A stretch of DNA of 64,000 nt from Eubacterium maltosivorans (GCF_002441855.2 NZ_CP029487.1:2790001-2854000), one strand, 5' to 3'; shown: positions 1 to 8,288, counted from the stretch's first letter. Made by a program: numbers and translations. Notes: a model not told the origin generated them from the letters alone.

Positions 1-1
1 G

Positions 2-1837
2 CTCATGGAGACCGAAACCCTTGCCATGCGGTTAAAGGCCGACGCTGTTGGAATTCCAGAAAGCCAGATGCCTCCTGAAGTGGCGGCTTATGTCTATAAA
101 AACGGTGAGGAGAGCAGCGGTCCGGAGGAAAAGGGACAGCTGGCCATCAAAAGTATTTTTAATAACACCTATGAAAATCAGAAAAAAGAAATCACAGACA
201 ATATAACGAGCTTCAGAAGCCAGCTTTACAACCGAAAAACCAGTGAGAATACCCTCTCTAACAGTGAGACAATGGGCTCGCTGAACCATATGCTGGTCTA
301 TAATTTTTTTCTGCTTTTATTACTGCTGGTCTTGTCTTTCTTTCTGCTGTTTTTTGTCACCACTCCCCTGCACCGCTATTATAAAAGCCTGAAAAATTCA
401 AGGGAAAACAGTGCAGAGCCCTTAATCCCCGCAGGTTCTAAGGAGCTTCAGCAGTTCGCTGAGAGCTTTAACAGCATGGTAAAGGACTTAAAGAATCAAA
501 ATGCTGCGCTGCTTGAAAAGAGCCGGACCGACGGACTGACTGGACTTTATAACCGGGAAGCTTTTGATCTTTATATCAAGGAGACCATTGAAGCACACGG
601 CGGCAGAATGGCCCTGTTTTTTATGGATATGGATGAGTTTAAAGGACTCAATGACCGGTACGATTACCTTGTCGGCGACCGGGTTCTGACAGAGGCTGGT
701 AAAAAGTTGAGGGCTATTGCGGAAAAAAACAGCGGGATGGCCGCGCGTGTCGGCGGAGAGGAATTTGCCATGCTGCTGCCGTCTGTTAAGACACAGCTGG
801 CAGCGCAAAAGACCGCAGAGCAGATTATAAAGGTTATTTCTGAGATAAAACCTGAGAGCAGCCGGAAAGCCCGGAAGGATTTTCCGGTATCTGTCAGCGT
901 GGGGGTTTTGCTGTGGGACAGCCAGGCGGACGCTCTTCCGCTGCGTGAGGTGCTGCACCGCTCCGATCTGGCCTGCAGCCGTGCAAAACAGCAGGGAAAG
1001 GGACATTTTAAGTTTTACTACGCCAACGACAGCGATCTCCAGGCCATGCAGTATACCCAGGAGCACGAGCAGCAGGTCGAGGATGAAATGTACGGTGCCC
1101 TTGCCAGGCGGGAGTTTGAGGCGTACTATCAACCAAAATATAACATCGAAACCGGGGAGATCATGGGAGCGGAGGCGCTGGTAAGATGGAACCATCCGAC
1201 CAGAGGAGTCCTCTCCCCGGCCCACTTTATACCGGTTTTTGAGGCCAACGGCTTTGTGGTCCAGCTGGATTTTTATATTTTTAAAAAGGTCTGCAGGACA
1301 TTGGCCGGACAGTTTAAAAACAATGAGCCGGCAGTGCCAGTAGCGGTTAATTTTTCCAGCCGCCATTTTGCAAACCCCGGCTTTGCCGATGAAATCAGGC
1401 GTATTGCGGAGCTTTTGTCTGTACCGCCTTCCTTTTTGGAAATCGAGATTACCGAGACGGTGCTCATGGAAAACTGGGATGAGACCATTACCCAGACCTG
1501 TAAGCTTCGGGAGATGGGCTTCAGCGTCGCCCTCGACGACTTTGGAACAGGTTATTCCTCTATGGGCGTTCTTCAGGAGCTGCCCGTAGATGTCATTAAA
1601 ATAGACAGAAGCTTTATCAACAGAGATTTGAGCGAACACCGCAACGCGATGTTTATCACCGGCATTGTCAATATTGCTCGGGTGCTGAACCTGAGAATCA
1701 TCTGCGAGGGCGTGGAAACCCGGGAACAGGCCGATTTCCTGAAAAAGAACGGCGTCCTCTTTGTCCAGGGATACTATTATTCCAGGCCGGTCTCGGAAGC
1801 TGTGTTTAAGGAAATGCTGATAAAAAATAAAAGTTGA
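2..1837 (+). CDS. Membrane GGDEF-EAL cyclic-di-GMP protein (5' end outside window)
   Basis: Synthesises and/or degrades cyclic di-GMP at the membrane. Numbering from the ATG at position 5: a probable extracytoplasmic segment up to residue 97, a membrane helix at 98-119, a HAMP-like linker at about 120-170, a GGDEF domain with intact GGEEF at 250-254, then an EAL domain with EALVRW at about 390. Both catalytic signatures look intact, so it could be bifunctional. The frame stays open upstream of the ATG to the window edge and no ribosome site can be seen. A sensor domain before a lone helix normally follows a first N-terminal helix, so the true start is probably outside the window. A strong terminator follows the stop directly. 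Domain assignment is sure; net activity and signal are unknown. Confidence 0.9.
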   Translation, partial: LMETETLAMRLKADAVGIPESQMPPEVAAYVYKNGEESSGPEEKGQLAIKSIFNNTYENQKKEITDNITSFRSQLYNRKTSENTLSNSETMGSLNHMLVYNFFLLLLLLVLSFFLLFFVTTPLHRYYKSLKNSRENSAEPLIPAGSKELQQFAESFNSMVKDLKNQNAALLEKSRTDGLTGLYNREAFDLYIKETIEAHGGRMALFFMDMDEFKGLNDRYDYLVGDRVLTEAGKKLRAIAEKNSGMAARVGGEEFAMLLPSVKTQLAAQKTAEQIIKVISEIKPESSRKARKDFPVSVSVGVLLWDSQADALPLREVLHRSDLACSRAKQQGKGHFKFYYANDSDLQAMQYTQEHEQQVEDEMYGALARREFEAYYQPKYNIETGEIMGAEALVRWNHPTRGVLSPAHFIPVFEANGFVVQLDFYIFKKVCRTLAGQFKNNEPAVPVAVNFSSRHFANPGFADEIRRIAELLSVPPSFLEIEITETVLMENWDETITQTCKLREMGFSVALDDFGTGYSSMGVLQELPVDVIKIDRSFINRDLSEHRNAMFITGIVNIARVLNLRIICEGVETREQADFLKKNGVLFVQGYYYSRPVSEAVFKEMLIKNKS

Positions 1838-1841
1838 CGAT

Positions 1842-1868
1842 AAGGGCTGGAAGACCAGCCCTTTTTTG
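1842..1868 (+). terminator. Rho-independent terminator after the GGDEF-EAL gene
   Basis: Nine-base-pair stem AAGGGCTGG / CCAGCCCTT with an AAGA tetraloop, followed by a run of T. It starts four bases after the stop codon. Confidence 0.9.
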
Positions 1869-1886
1869 TATTCTTTTTTTGCAGGA

Positions 1887-1915
1887 TTGACAGAGCTTTC
1901 GCAGATTTTTATAAT
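1887..1915 (+). promoter_or_regulatory. Consensus sigma-A promoter for the DUF1638 gene
   Basis: Perfect TTGACA, 17-base spacer, perfect TATAAT. It lies about 50 bases before the DUF1638 start, suggesting strong constitutive expression unless a repressor acts here. Confidence 0.85.
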
Positions 1916-1963
1916 GACATTAAGGGATGCCGCCAAAAAGGCGGTGAAAAAGGAGGAGAAAAA

Positions 1964-2611
1964 ATGAAAAAGGTGGTTATCGGATGCAGTGTGCTTCGAA
2001 AGGAGATTGAAGCCGCGCTTGGGGAGCGATCGGATTTTAAATTCAACTGGCTGGAGGATCAGCTGCACAATGTGCCGGAAACCCTTCATGAAAAGGTACA
2101 GGCCGCCATCGACGCGGAGACCGGTGCAGAAAGGATTTACCTGCTCTACGGGCACTGCGGACAGGCTCTGACCGGCATACAGGCAAAAAACTGTCCGGTG
2201 GTACTGCCAAAGGTAGAGGACTGCATCGACGTTCTGCTCTGTCATAACCCAAACACCACCGAAATGCGACGAAGCTCATATTTCGTATCACAGGGCTGGT
2301 TATGGGGCGAAGAGGGCCTCGGATATGAATATGACCGTATGAAAGAAAAATACGGCGAAAAACGGGCTTTACGCGTCATAAAAGCCATGTATAAAAATTA
2401 TAAGTACCTCATGTTTGTCAAAACCGGCGTGGAGGACCAGAGTGTCCGTGAAAAATGCGCTGGTGTGGCAGAAAAGCTGAACCTCGAGCTGCAGGAAACC
2501 GAGGGCGATGTGGACCTGATCATTGAGATGCTGGGCGGCAGCACTGATGAGCGGTTTATTGTGATTCCTCCCGGAGAGATGATTCGGGAAGAGATGTTTC
2601 GAGCTGGTTAA
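1964..2611 (+). CDS. DUF1638 family protein
   Basis: A 215-residue soluble protein that starts MKKVVIGCSVL and carries the glycine- and cysteine-containing YGHCGQAL segment and the following CIDVLL segment typical of DUF1638. The start is supported by an AAGGAGGAG ribosome site. The biochemical function is not established. From general knowledge, DUF1638 genes often lie near corrinoid-dependent methylamine and betaine methyltransferase systems in methanogens and acetogens. That fits the MttB-family gene at 9.8-11.3 kb, but the two are not adjacent, so a link is inference. It is expressed alone from a near-perfect promoter. Its last 56 bases overlap the end of the convergent antiporter gene, an unusually long tail-to-tail overlap. 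Confidence 0.8.
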   Translation: MKKVVIGCSVLRKEIEAALGERSDFKFNWLEDQLHNVPETLHEKVQAAIDAETGAERIYLLYGHCGQALTGIQAKNCPVVLPKVEDCIDVLLCHNPNTTEMRRSSYFVSQGWLWGEEGLGYEYDRMKEKYGEKRALRVIKAMYKNYKYLMFVKTGVEDQSVREKCAGVAEKLNLELQETEGDVDLIIEMLGGSTDERFIVIPPGEMIREEMFRAG

Positions 2612-3818
2612 ATTCCCCTGCCCATTCAAAGCCTTTTTTTGCTATAATGACAGCGATCACCTCATTGATCACAGCAGCAGCGGCGATGGTTCCCTGGATA
2701 ATCCTGGCGTTTCCCGGGGCGGCCACAGACAGCACTGAGACAGCAATACCGGTAAATACCAGTGAAACGCCCGAATGAGGCAATAAAGTAAAGCCAAGGT
2801 ATTTCCGAACTGTTTCCGGCGATTTTGTAAGTTTTGCTCCGATCCACGCACCGCCGTATTTCCCGCAGGCACGGGAAATGATATAAATAAAGGTAAAGAG
2901 TCCGGCTCCCAAAATAAGATGGTAGTCCAGCGGCGCGCCAAGATTTAAAATGACAACAATCATGGCCAGGCCCAGGATAGGGTTAAAACCGGCGACTATT
3001 TCTTCCAGGCGTTCTGGGGAAACTAGGTTTGAAAAGGCAGCAGAGAATGCCATGCCCATGAGCATAAAGTTTAGTATCGGTTTTGGCATCAGGCAGGTGT
3101 TGCATAAGAAACCAATGGCAGAGGTTAAGAGCAGCATGATTATAAGGATAAACAATGTAACTGGTGGTGTTGATTTTCTGCGAAGGAGAAGCCCGGCGGG
3201 CACGCCGGTCACCACGCCGATAACAAGCGGCAGAAGCACGACAACAAAGATCATATACGCAGGAAGCTTCTGTTCACCGATATTTCCGGCAACAAGAGCG
3301 ATAGTGGTGAAAAAAACAACGACCCCGACGATATCATCCAGAGCGGCCATAGGAATCAGGGTTTTGGTGACCGGTCCGTCGGTTTTAAACTCTCTGACGA
3401 TTGAAAGTGCCGGTGCTGGAGCGGTCGCCAGAGCGATTCCGCCAAAAATTACAGCGAGGTAAAGCGAAATACCGCTTATCCAGAAAACAACAGCAAACAC
3501 AGTCGATACTAAAAGAAAAGTACCGAGGGACTGTGTGAGAGTAGTGATGACAAGCGCTTTCCCGGATTTTTTGATACGGTTCCAGACAAGCTCTGTACCG
3601 ATCATCAGGCCGACTGTGCATTCCAGAATATGAATAACAGACTGGTACCATCCAGCATCCAAAATGGCGTTGTTTACAAGACCTGCGGCGTGTGGCCCCA
3701 GAAGCATGCCGGCGATGAGCCAGCCCAGAATGGCGGGCAGCTTTATCTGTGAAACAAGCTTTCCGACTAAGAAAGCCGCGGAAATGGCGAGCAGAAGTCT
3801 TAAAAGAGCAGTGATCAT
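2556..3818 (-). CDS. CPA2-type cation:proton antiporter
   Basis: A 420-residue integral membrane protein with about 11-12 hydrophobic helices. It has the Na+/H+ exchanger fold features of the CPA2 family: a GWLIAGMLLGP segment at about 32-42 and an adjacent Asp pair (D161-D162, in MAALDDIVG), which in this family marks electrogenic ion binding. It exchanges Na+ or K+ for protons across the membrane. No C-terminal TrkA-N domain is present, unlike KefB/KefC. It is co-transcribed behind the TetR gene with an ATGA start/stop overlap, so the repressor probably controls it. The 3' end overlaps the DUF1638 gene by 56 bases. Ion specificity cannot be read from the sequence. Confidence 0.85.
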   Translation of the reverse strand: MITALLRLLLAISAAFLVGKLVSQIKLPAILGWLIAGMLLGPHAAGLVNNAILDAGWYQSVIHILECTVGLMIGTELVWNRIKKSGKALVITTLTQSLGTFLLVSTVFAVVFWISGISLYLAVIFGGIALATAPAPALSIVREFKTDGPVTKTLIPMAALDDIVGVVVFFTTIALVAGNIGEQKLPAYMIFVVVLLPLVIGVVTGVPAGLLLRRKSTPPVTLFILIIMLLLTSAIGFLCNTCLMPKPILNFMLMGMAFSAAFSNLVSPERLEEIVAGFNPILGLAMIVVILNLGAPLDYHLILGAGLFTFIYIISRACGKYGGAWIGAKLTKSPETVRKYLGFTLLPHSGVSLVFTGIAVSVLSVAAPGNARIIQGTIAAAAVINEVIAVIIAKKGFEWAGEFNQLETSLPESSLREESQ

Positions 3819-4426
3819 GACTCATACCCTCTTTCTGCCAGGCCGTAAAGCATAAAATCCAGAAATTTTGCCAGGTTAACTTCATGGGAGGAGACAATGT
3901 CAGAAAACGGCAAATTATTATAGACAGGGCTGCTAAAGTAGCCGTTAAACATATCCTGCATCAAGGAAAAATATGCCAGTGCATCTTCCTCAGAAATACT
4001 CTCCCTTAAAGTAATGGAGGACAGTATCTCTTTATAGAGTATAAGATTAAAGGCTTTAAAATCCTTCTGGATATTTTGGATCTCTTTTTTTAGCTGTGCG
4101 GGCGGCTGGAGAATGGCCTCAAAAAAAAGATGTGTTTCATACTCGTTTTCCTGAAAAAAGCGCAGACGGGCATCCATGTATCCGCGCAGGTCTGAGCCGG
4201 TGTTCTGTTTTTTTAGATAAGCGGTTAAAGCACTGAAGCTTTTCTCTACGCATGCCAGGTAAAGGGCATCCTTATTTTTAAAATTATGGTACAACAGCCC
4301 CTTTGGAATACCAGTACCGCAAATATTATTGAGTGATGCGGCAAAGTAACCCTTTTCACCAAATTCCCGCATGGCGGCAGTCATAATTCGCTCTTTCGTG
4401 ATTTCTGTTTTTGCTTCTTTTTTCAT
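3815..4426 (-). CDS. TetR-family transcriptional repressor
   Basis: A 203-residue protein with an N-terminal TetR DNA-binding domain: KERIMTAAMREFGEKGYFAASLNNI, with recognition helix GIPKGLLYHNFKNKDAL at about residues 39-55. A helical ligand-binding C-terminal domain follows. It starts at an ATG preceded by AGGAG. The stop overlaps the antiporter start (ATGA), so the two genes form an operon. Two inverted repeats cover its own promoter (see 4436-4488), indicating autorepression. The inducer is unknown; by position it probably senses a compound or stress relieved by the antiporter. Confidence 0.9.
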   Translation of the reverse strand: MKKEAKTEITKERIMTAAMREFGEKGYFAASLNNICGTGIPKGLLYHNFKNKDALYLACVEKSFSALTAYLKKQNTGSDLRGYMDARLRFFQENEYETHLFFEAILQPPAQLKKEIQNIQKDFKAFNLILYKEILSSITLRESISEEDALAYFSLMQDMFNGYFSSPVYNNLPFSDIVSSHEVNLAKFLDFMLYGLAERGYES

Positions 4427-4435
4427 CGTTAAACT

Positions 4436-4488
4436 CCTATATTATAGACTTATAAGTCTATAATATAGGAAATAGACCAACTGGTCAA
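4436..4488 (-). promoter_or_regulatory. tetR promoter with two overlapping palindromic operators
   Basis: On the minus strand a promoter TTGACC-N17-TATTAT runs from 4488 to 4460. A perfect 34-base palindrome at 4436-4469 (centre ACTTATAAGT) covers the -10 and the expected transcription start. A second inverted repeat, GACCA-AC-TGGTC at 4475-4486, covers the -35. GACCA-n2-TGGTC is a common TetR-family operator type. The arrangement predicts tight autorepression of tetR and the antiporter gene. Confidence 0.8.
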
Positions 4489-4515
4489 TAAGATTATAAA
4501 ATTAATACGTGTTTA

Positions 4516-5088
4516 TCATATAAAATTAAGCGCCGCATATATGCCCATGCCAATGACCCCGCATCCCAGCATGACATAAATGGGATTGAGCTTGAATTTC
4601 CGGAGGATAAAAAGGCTGACGGCAAAGAGAACCACAGCCACAAAATCGATATTGTCCGCTGTAAGCTGTACCAGGCCGTTCTTAAAAAAGGTTACAATGA
4701 CGATTGAAAGACCGGCCGAGGCGATGAGGGCTACCACAGCGGGGCGGAGGCCAGAGAGCACGCCTTTGATGGTGTGCAGATTTCGAAAGCGGTAGTAAAC
4801 CGCAGCCAGGACCAGCACGATGATGCAGGAGGGTGTGACACAGCCGACAGTGGCGACAATGGCGCCGCCGATCCCTGCGGTTTTGATGCCCACAAAGGTG
4901 GCGGCATTGATGGCGATGGGGCCTGGCGTCATCTGGGAAATAGTGATAATGTCAATAAACTGGGTCATATCCATCCAGCCGTGGAGGTTGACAACCTGCT
5001 CTTGAATGAGCGGGAGCGCCGCGTATCCCCCGCCGATGCTGAAAAGCCCGATCTGGAAAAAGCTGATAAATAACTGAAGATAAGTCAT
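4516..5088 (-). CDS. Chromate-type transporter half protein (CHR family), second gene
   Basis: A 190-residue short-chain CHR-family membrane protein with the family signature at the N-terminus: FFQIGLFSIGGGYAALPLI, then TISQMTPGPIAINAATFVG. About five to six hydrophobic helices are visible. Short-chain CHR proteins work as pairs of homologous halves in opposite orientation; the partner is the gene 9 bases upstream. A GGAGG site sits 5 bases before the ATG. CHR proteins export chromate or related oxyanions in some bacteria, but many anaerobe members have no proven substrate, so chromate resistance should not be assumed. Confidence 0.85.
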   Translation of the reverse strand: MTYLQLFISFFQIGLFSIGGGYAALPLIQEQVVNLHGWMDMTQFIDIITISQMTPGPIAINAATFVGIKTAGIGGAIVATVGCVTPSCIIVLVLAAVYYRFRNLHTIKGVLSGLRPAVVALIASAGLSIVIVTFFKNGLVQLTADNIDFVAVVLFAVSLFILRKFKLNPIYVMLGCGVIGMGIYAALNFI

Positions 5089-5097
5089 GGCCGCCTC

Positions 5098-5664
5098 CTA
5101 TAAAAGATTCTTTCCGGTACGTTTGGCCGTAAAGGTCACCAGAGCGCCGATGAGGCCGCAGATCAGGATGAGGATAATCACATTCATTTTTACAAAAGCG
5201 CTGAGGATGAAAACCACAAACATCATAACGACGGGCAAGGCCTTTCGTGCTTTAAAAATATCGCCGCCCATGTCAATGACGACATCCACAATGACCGCGG
5301 ATACCCCGGCCTGCATGGCTTTAAGCAGGAATCCCACGTACAGGTTGTCGCGGAAAGCGGTATAAAAAAGTGAGATAACAGACAAAATGATTAAGGGCGG
5401 CAGTACTGTCCCGACAATAGCTACAAAAGCGCCGAGAACACCCGACACCCGGTAGCCGACCAGGATGGAGGCGTTAACTGCCATGGCGCCGGGAGAAGAC
5501 TGAGCAATGGCCGTGAGATCCAGCATTTCCTGCTCCTCGATCCAGCCCAGCTCTTTGACGAATTTTTTCCGCATGAGCGGCACAATGACGTAGCCCCCGC
5601 CAAAGGTAAACATGCTTAGACTGAAGGTAGAGATAAACAATTTAAAAAGTTTCTTAGCATCCAT
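5098..5664 (-). CDS. Chromate-type transporter half protein (CHR family), first gene
   Basis: A 188-residue short-chain CHR protein. It shares the pattern of its neighbour: FISTFSLSMFTFGGGYVIVPLM and AIAQSSPGAMAVNASILVGYR. It is the promoter-proximal gene of a two-gene operon with a clear sigma-A promoter (5698-5726). The two products are expected to form a heterodimeric anion transporter in the cytoplasmic membrane. The natural substrate is unknown. Confidence 0.85.
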   Translation of the reverse strand: MDAKKLFKLFISTFSLSMFTFGGGYVIVPLMRKKFVKELGWIEEQEMLDLTAIAQSSPGAMAVNASILVGYRVSGVLGAFVAIVGTVLPPLIILSVISLFYTAFRDNLYVGFLLKAMQAGVSAVIVDVVIDMGGDIFKARKALPVVMMFVVFILSAFVKMNVIILILICGLIGALVTFTAKRTGKNLL

Positions 5665-5697
5665 ATAAAAATCCTTTGTATGAGATTTGATGATTCT

Positions 5698-5726
5698 ATT
5701 GTACTTTAGGGGAATAAATTTGGCAA
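5698..5726 (-). promoter_or_regulatory. Sigma-A promoter of the CHR transporter pair
   Basis: Minus strand TTGCCA, 17-base spacer, TACAAT, about 35 bases before the first CHR gene. Confidence 0.75.
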
Positions 5727-5742
5727 ATAGTATTATATAATT

Positions 5743-5770
5743 AAAAAGATAGGCAAAAGCCTATCTTTTT
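5743..5770 (-). terminator. Bidirectional-looking terminator after the alpha/beta hydrolase
   Basis: Stem AAAAAGATAGGC / GCCTATCTTTTT with an AAAA loop. The flanking A and T runs make it work in either direction. It separates the hydrolase end at 5824 from the CHR promoter. Confidence 0.8.
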
Positions 5771-5823
5771 AGAGCGCTGCACGGGCAGTCTTCTTTTTTC
5801 AGCTGCAAGTGCCGCTTAACTTA

Positions 5824-6576
5824 TCAGCTGTTCAAAAATTTTAAGGCGATTTCTGAAAATTCTTCCGCGTTTGTAGCTATCGCAGGATGTCCGCCGGTAT
5901 TGAAAAAATAGATTGTTCCATTTTTAACGATTCTCTTCATCTCTGCATATTCTTCCAGCATATTCTTTCGGCACATTGTATCTTCTAAACTTCCTGTGAA
6001 GAGAACAGGAACCCTCAATGATTTCAAAGGTTTTGAGAATAACGGTAACTTTTTCTCTGCGCATTCTGTCAGTGCCTGTGTATTAAGGTCTACCACAGTT
6101 TCCCAATCCTTGCCCTGGCACCATTCGTAAAACTGCTTAGCAAAAGGATCGTGTTTTGCGTATTCGCGTTCTTTCAGTAAATTTACTGCAAAGTCTTCAT
6201 TTAGAGTCCTGCCGTCAAAGCTGTCTGCAATAATTTTGTCTATGAGGTCGGGACGCTCTAACGCTGTATTGACAGCAACCCAGGCGCCTCCACTTGTTCC
6301 AATCAGATTTGCTTTTTCAATTTTTAAGTGTTCAATAAGTGCGATAACCTGCTGAGCCTGTGAAATCCATAAATCCGGCGGAAATTTTTTAACTCTGTCT
6401 GATTGTCCATTGCCTAAAAAGTCGATCAAAATTACCCTGAAATGTTTTTGATATAAGGGCAACAGCATTTTAAACATAACTGATGAAGCGGTGTCGCCAT
6501 GTAACATGACAAGCGGCTTACCCCAACCAGCTTCTTTATAAAATATTTTTTTTGACTGATAATTAAAATATGACAT
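5824..6576 (-). CDS. Alpha/beta hydrolase
   Basis: A 250-residue alpha/beta-hydrolase-fold protein. Oxyanion-hole segment MLHGDTASS at about 24-32, nucleophile elbow GTSGG with Ser95, acid Asp in GSLEDT, catalytic His at about 230 in TGGHPA. Probably cytosolic, as there is no signal peptide. The frame is open further upstream to a TTG at 6633. The ATG at 6576 is chosen because AGGAGG lies 9 bases before it; a second ATG at 6582 is only 3 bases from that site. The substrate is unknown; esterases, lipases and dehalogenases share the fold. The upstream leader contains a translatable seven-codon reading frame (6649-6672), hinting at post-initiation control. Confidence 0.85.
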   Translation of the reverse strand: MSYFNYQSKKIFYKEAGWGKPLVMLHGDTASSVMFKMLLPLYQKHFRVILIDFLGNGQSDRVKKFPPDLWISQAQQVIALIEHLKIEKANLIGTSGGAWVAVNTALERPDLIDKIIADSFDGRTLNEDFAVNLLKEREYAKHDPFAKQFYEWCQGKDWETVVDLNTQALTECAEKKLPLFSKPLKSLRVPVLFTGSLEDTMCRKNMLEEYAEMKRIVKNGTIYFFNTGGHPAIATNAEEFSEIALKFLNS

Positions 6577-6648
6577 ATTCATCTGCCTCCTAATCATTTT
6601 TTTAATTATTTGATTAGCAAGGCGTAATAACAAAGGTACACCTTGCCA

Positions 6649-6672
6649 TTACTTTGTAATCCAGATACCCAT
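6649..6672 (-). CDS. Possible seven-codon leader peptide upstream of the hydrolase
   Basis: ATG followed by six sense codons (peptide MGIWITK) and TAA. It is preceded by GGGAGG with ideal 8-base spacing, about 30 bases after a TATAAT at 6708-6713. Downstream, the same CAAGGT segment can pair with ACCTTTG (6631-6645) or with CCTTGC (6617-6622), giving two exclusive hairpins before the hydrolase ribosome site. This resembles translational attenuators, but neither hairpin clearly hides the AGGAGG site, so the role is speculative. Confidence 0.35.
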   Translation of the reverse strand: MGIWITK

Positions 6673-6808
6673 AAAACAGTCCTCCCTTTTGCCTGTTGAT
6701 TGCTTTTATTATACTTCACAGGGTTACAAAAAGATATACCATTTTATTTTTCTGTATGAAAAATGCCGTTTAGAATTTTGACGAGGCCTGTAAAGCGTCT
6801 GAGCCAAT

Positions 6809-6840
6809 AAAAAAGCACTCCTGAGTCAGAAGTGCTTTTA
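6809..6840 (-). terminator. Terminator after the radical SAM gene
   Basis: On the minus strand a long hairpin with arms AAAAGCACT / AGTGCTTTT, extendable through TCTGA/TCAGG, followed by a T run. It starts four bases after the stop of the radical SAM gene. Confidence 0.8.
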
Positions 6841-6843
6841 ATG

Positions 6844-8202
6844 TCAGTGATTTGGATGGCTTTCGTTCCAGAGACGATCAGCGTTGACCTTCCAGGCTTT
6901 TGCGGCGTCCAGGCATTTGTCCGAAAGCGCTTTTACATCCTCGGGGTGAGTGAGGTCGGTGGAGTGCGCGCCGGACAGTTCAACCATGCTGGTCAGGCGG
7001 CCTGGGTTATCAAGCAGCGGACAGGGGCGCAGATGGTTTGGGTTGAAGGGCTGGTTTTTATGGTACTGCATGAAAAGCGGCCGCCTGTAAGCCTCCAGTA
7101 AGGTTTGCTCATGGATGTTGGAATCGGAGTAATGGATGAAGGCACAGGGCTCAATGTCGCCGCCAGCATTGATGTGCAGGTAATTGCGGCCTCCTGCGAT
7201 ACAGCCCTTGACGTACTCGCCGTCATTCCAGAAATCCAGGGTAAACAAGGGCTTGGTGCCTCGGAATTTGCGGATCTGGTGATACATGTACTCTCGCTGG
7301 TCCGCGGTGGCCATGAGCTCGGGGACAGCGTCGACACCGACAGGCATATAGGTAAAGAACCAGCCAAACTTACAGCCCTTTTCGATCATGGCGTCAAAAT
7401 ACGCCTCACTGCCGATGACATCAGTATTCTGACGGTGGTAGCAGGTAGAAAAACCAAAGGGCAGCTTTTTGGCTTTTAAAATATCCATGGCTTTTATGAC
7501 CGCAGCATAGGTTCCTTTACCGCGGCGCATGTCGGTTTCTTCCTCAAAACCCTCGACGCTGATGGCCGGGATAAAGTTCTGAACCCGCAGCATCTCATCG
7601 GCAAAGGCTTCGTCGATGAGGATAGCGTTGGTAAAGGACAGAAAGGCACAGTCGTCATGCTTTTCACACAGCTTGATAATGTCTTTTTTGCGCACAAGGG
7701 GCTCTCCGCCGGAATAGATATACATATAAGTCCCGAGGGCCTTTCCCTGCTCGATGATGCTGTCCAGCGTATCGAAATCCATGGACATTTTATCCCCGTA
7801 TTCCGCAGCCCAGCAGCCTGTACAGTGCAGATTGCAGGCTGAGGTAGGGTCCATGAGAATGGCCCACGGGATATTGCAGTCGTATTTTTCCTTGTTCATG
7901 TTCTGGCGTTTGCAGCCGATGATGACACTGTTGATGATAAAATTGTTAAAGAGACGCTTTCGGACACCGGGGTCAATGTCGGTCCACAGGCTTTTTACCA
8001 GCCGGTTCCAGTTGTTATTTTCATCGGCCAGAGCTTTCTTGACGACCTTCATCTGGCCAGCGATGGTCTGGTCTTTATCAAATTTTTCGACCCACTCAAT
8101 GATTCTTGGAATATTTTTATCCGGGTCTGCATCCAGATACCTGATGACCTGTTTCATACCAAAGGACTTAATGTTTTCACTTAAACTCATATTTGATGCC
8201 AT
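6844..8202 (-). CDS. Radical SAM protein with SPASM-like C-terminal cysteines
   Basis: A 452-residue protein. A helical N-terminal region (about 1-110) precedes a radical SAM core with CNLHCTGC (C123, C127, C130), which binds the 4Fe-4S cluster that cleaves S-adenosylmethionine. A YSGGEP segment follows. The C-terminal third carries further cysteines (GCIAGG, EPCAFIHYSD, RPCPLLDNPG), consistent with an extra SPASM/twitch-type cluster. Such proteins modify peptides, cofactors or small molecules. No precursor peptide or partner enzyme is adjacent, so the substrate cannot be assigned. GGAGG precedes the ATG. It is monocistronic, with its own promoter and terminator. Confidence 0.88.
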   Translation of the reverse strand: MASNMSLSENIKSFGMKQVIRYLDADPDKNIPRIIEWVEKFDKDQTIAGQMKVVKKALADENNNWNRLVKSLWTDIDPGVRKRLFNNFIINSVIIGCKRQNMNKEKYDCNIPWAILMDPTSACNLHCTGCWAAEYGDKMSMDFDTLDSIIEQGKALGTYMYIYSGGEPLVRKKDIIKLCEKHDDCAFLSFTNAILIDEAFADEMLRVQNFIPAISVEGFEEETDMRRGKGTYAAVIKAMDILKAKKLPFGFSTCYHRQNTDVIGSEAYFDAMIEKGCKFGWFFTYMPVGVDAVPELMATADQREYMYHQIRKFRGTKPLFTLDFWNDGEYVKGCIAGGRNYLHINAGGDIEPCAFIHYSDSNIHEQTLLEAYRRPLFMQYHKNQPFNPNHLRPCPLLDNPGRLTSMVELSGAHSTDLTHPEDVKALSDKCLDAAKAWKVNADRLWNESHPNH

Positions 8203-8259
8203 TTTAAAGCCTCCATTCTGTAAATCTTGCCTGCATTTAGCGCCCGATTTTCTGATTTT

Positions 8260-8288
8260 ACTATAGCATCAGGAGAGTTGCATGTAAT
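8260..8288 (-). promoter_or_regulatory. Sigma-A promoter of the radical SAM gene
   Basis: Minus strand ATTACA, 17-base spacer, TATAGT with an extended -10 (TGC before it). Confidence 0.6.

Noticed and set aside
488-2245. Long open frame on the minus strand (585 codons) across the GGDEF-EAL and DUF1638 genes
   Set aside because: It runs opposite two well-recognised proteins, has no ribosome site, and its product is low-complexity with no domain signal. It is a compositional shadow.
4516-5664. Calling the CHR pair a chromate-resistance operon
   Set aside because: Only the family is visible. Many short-chain CHR pairs in anaerobes have no known link to chromate, and no ChrB-type regulator is present.
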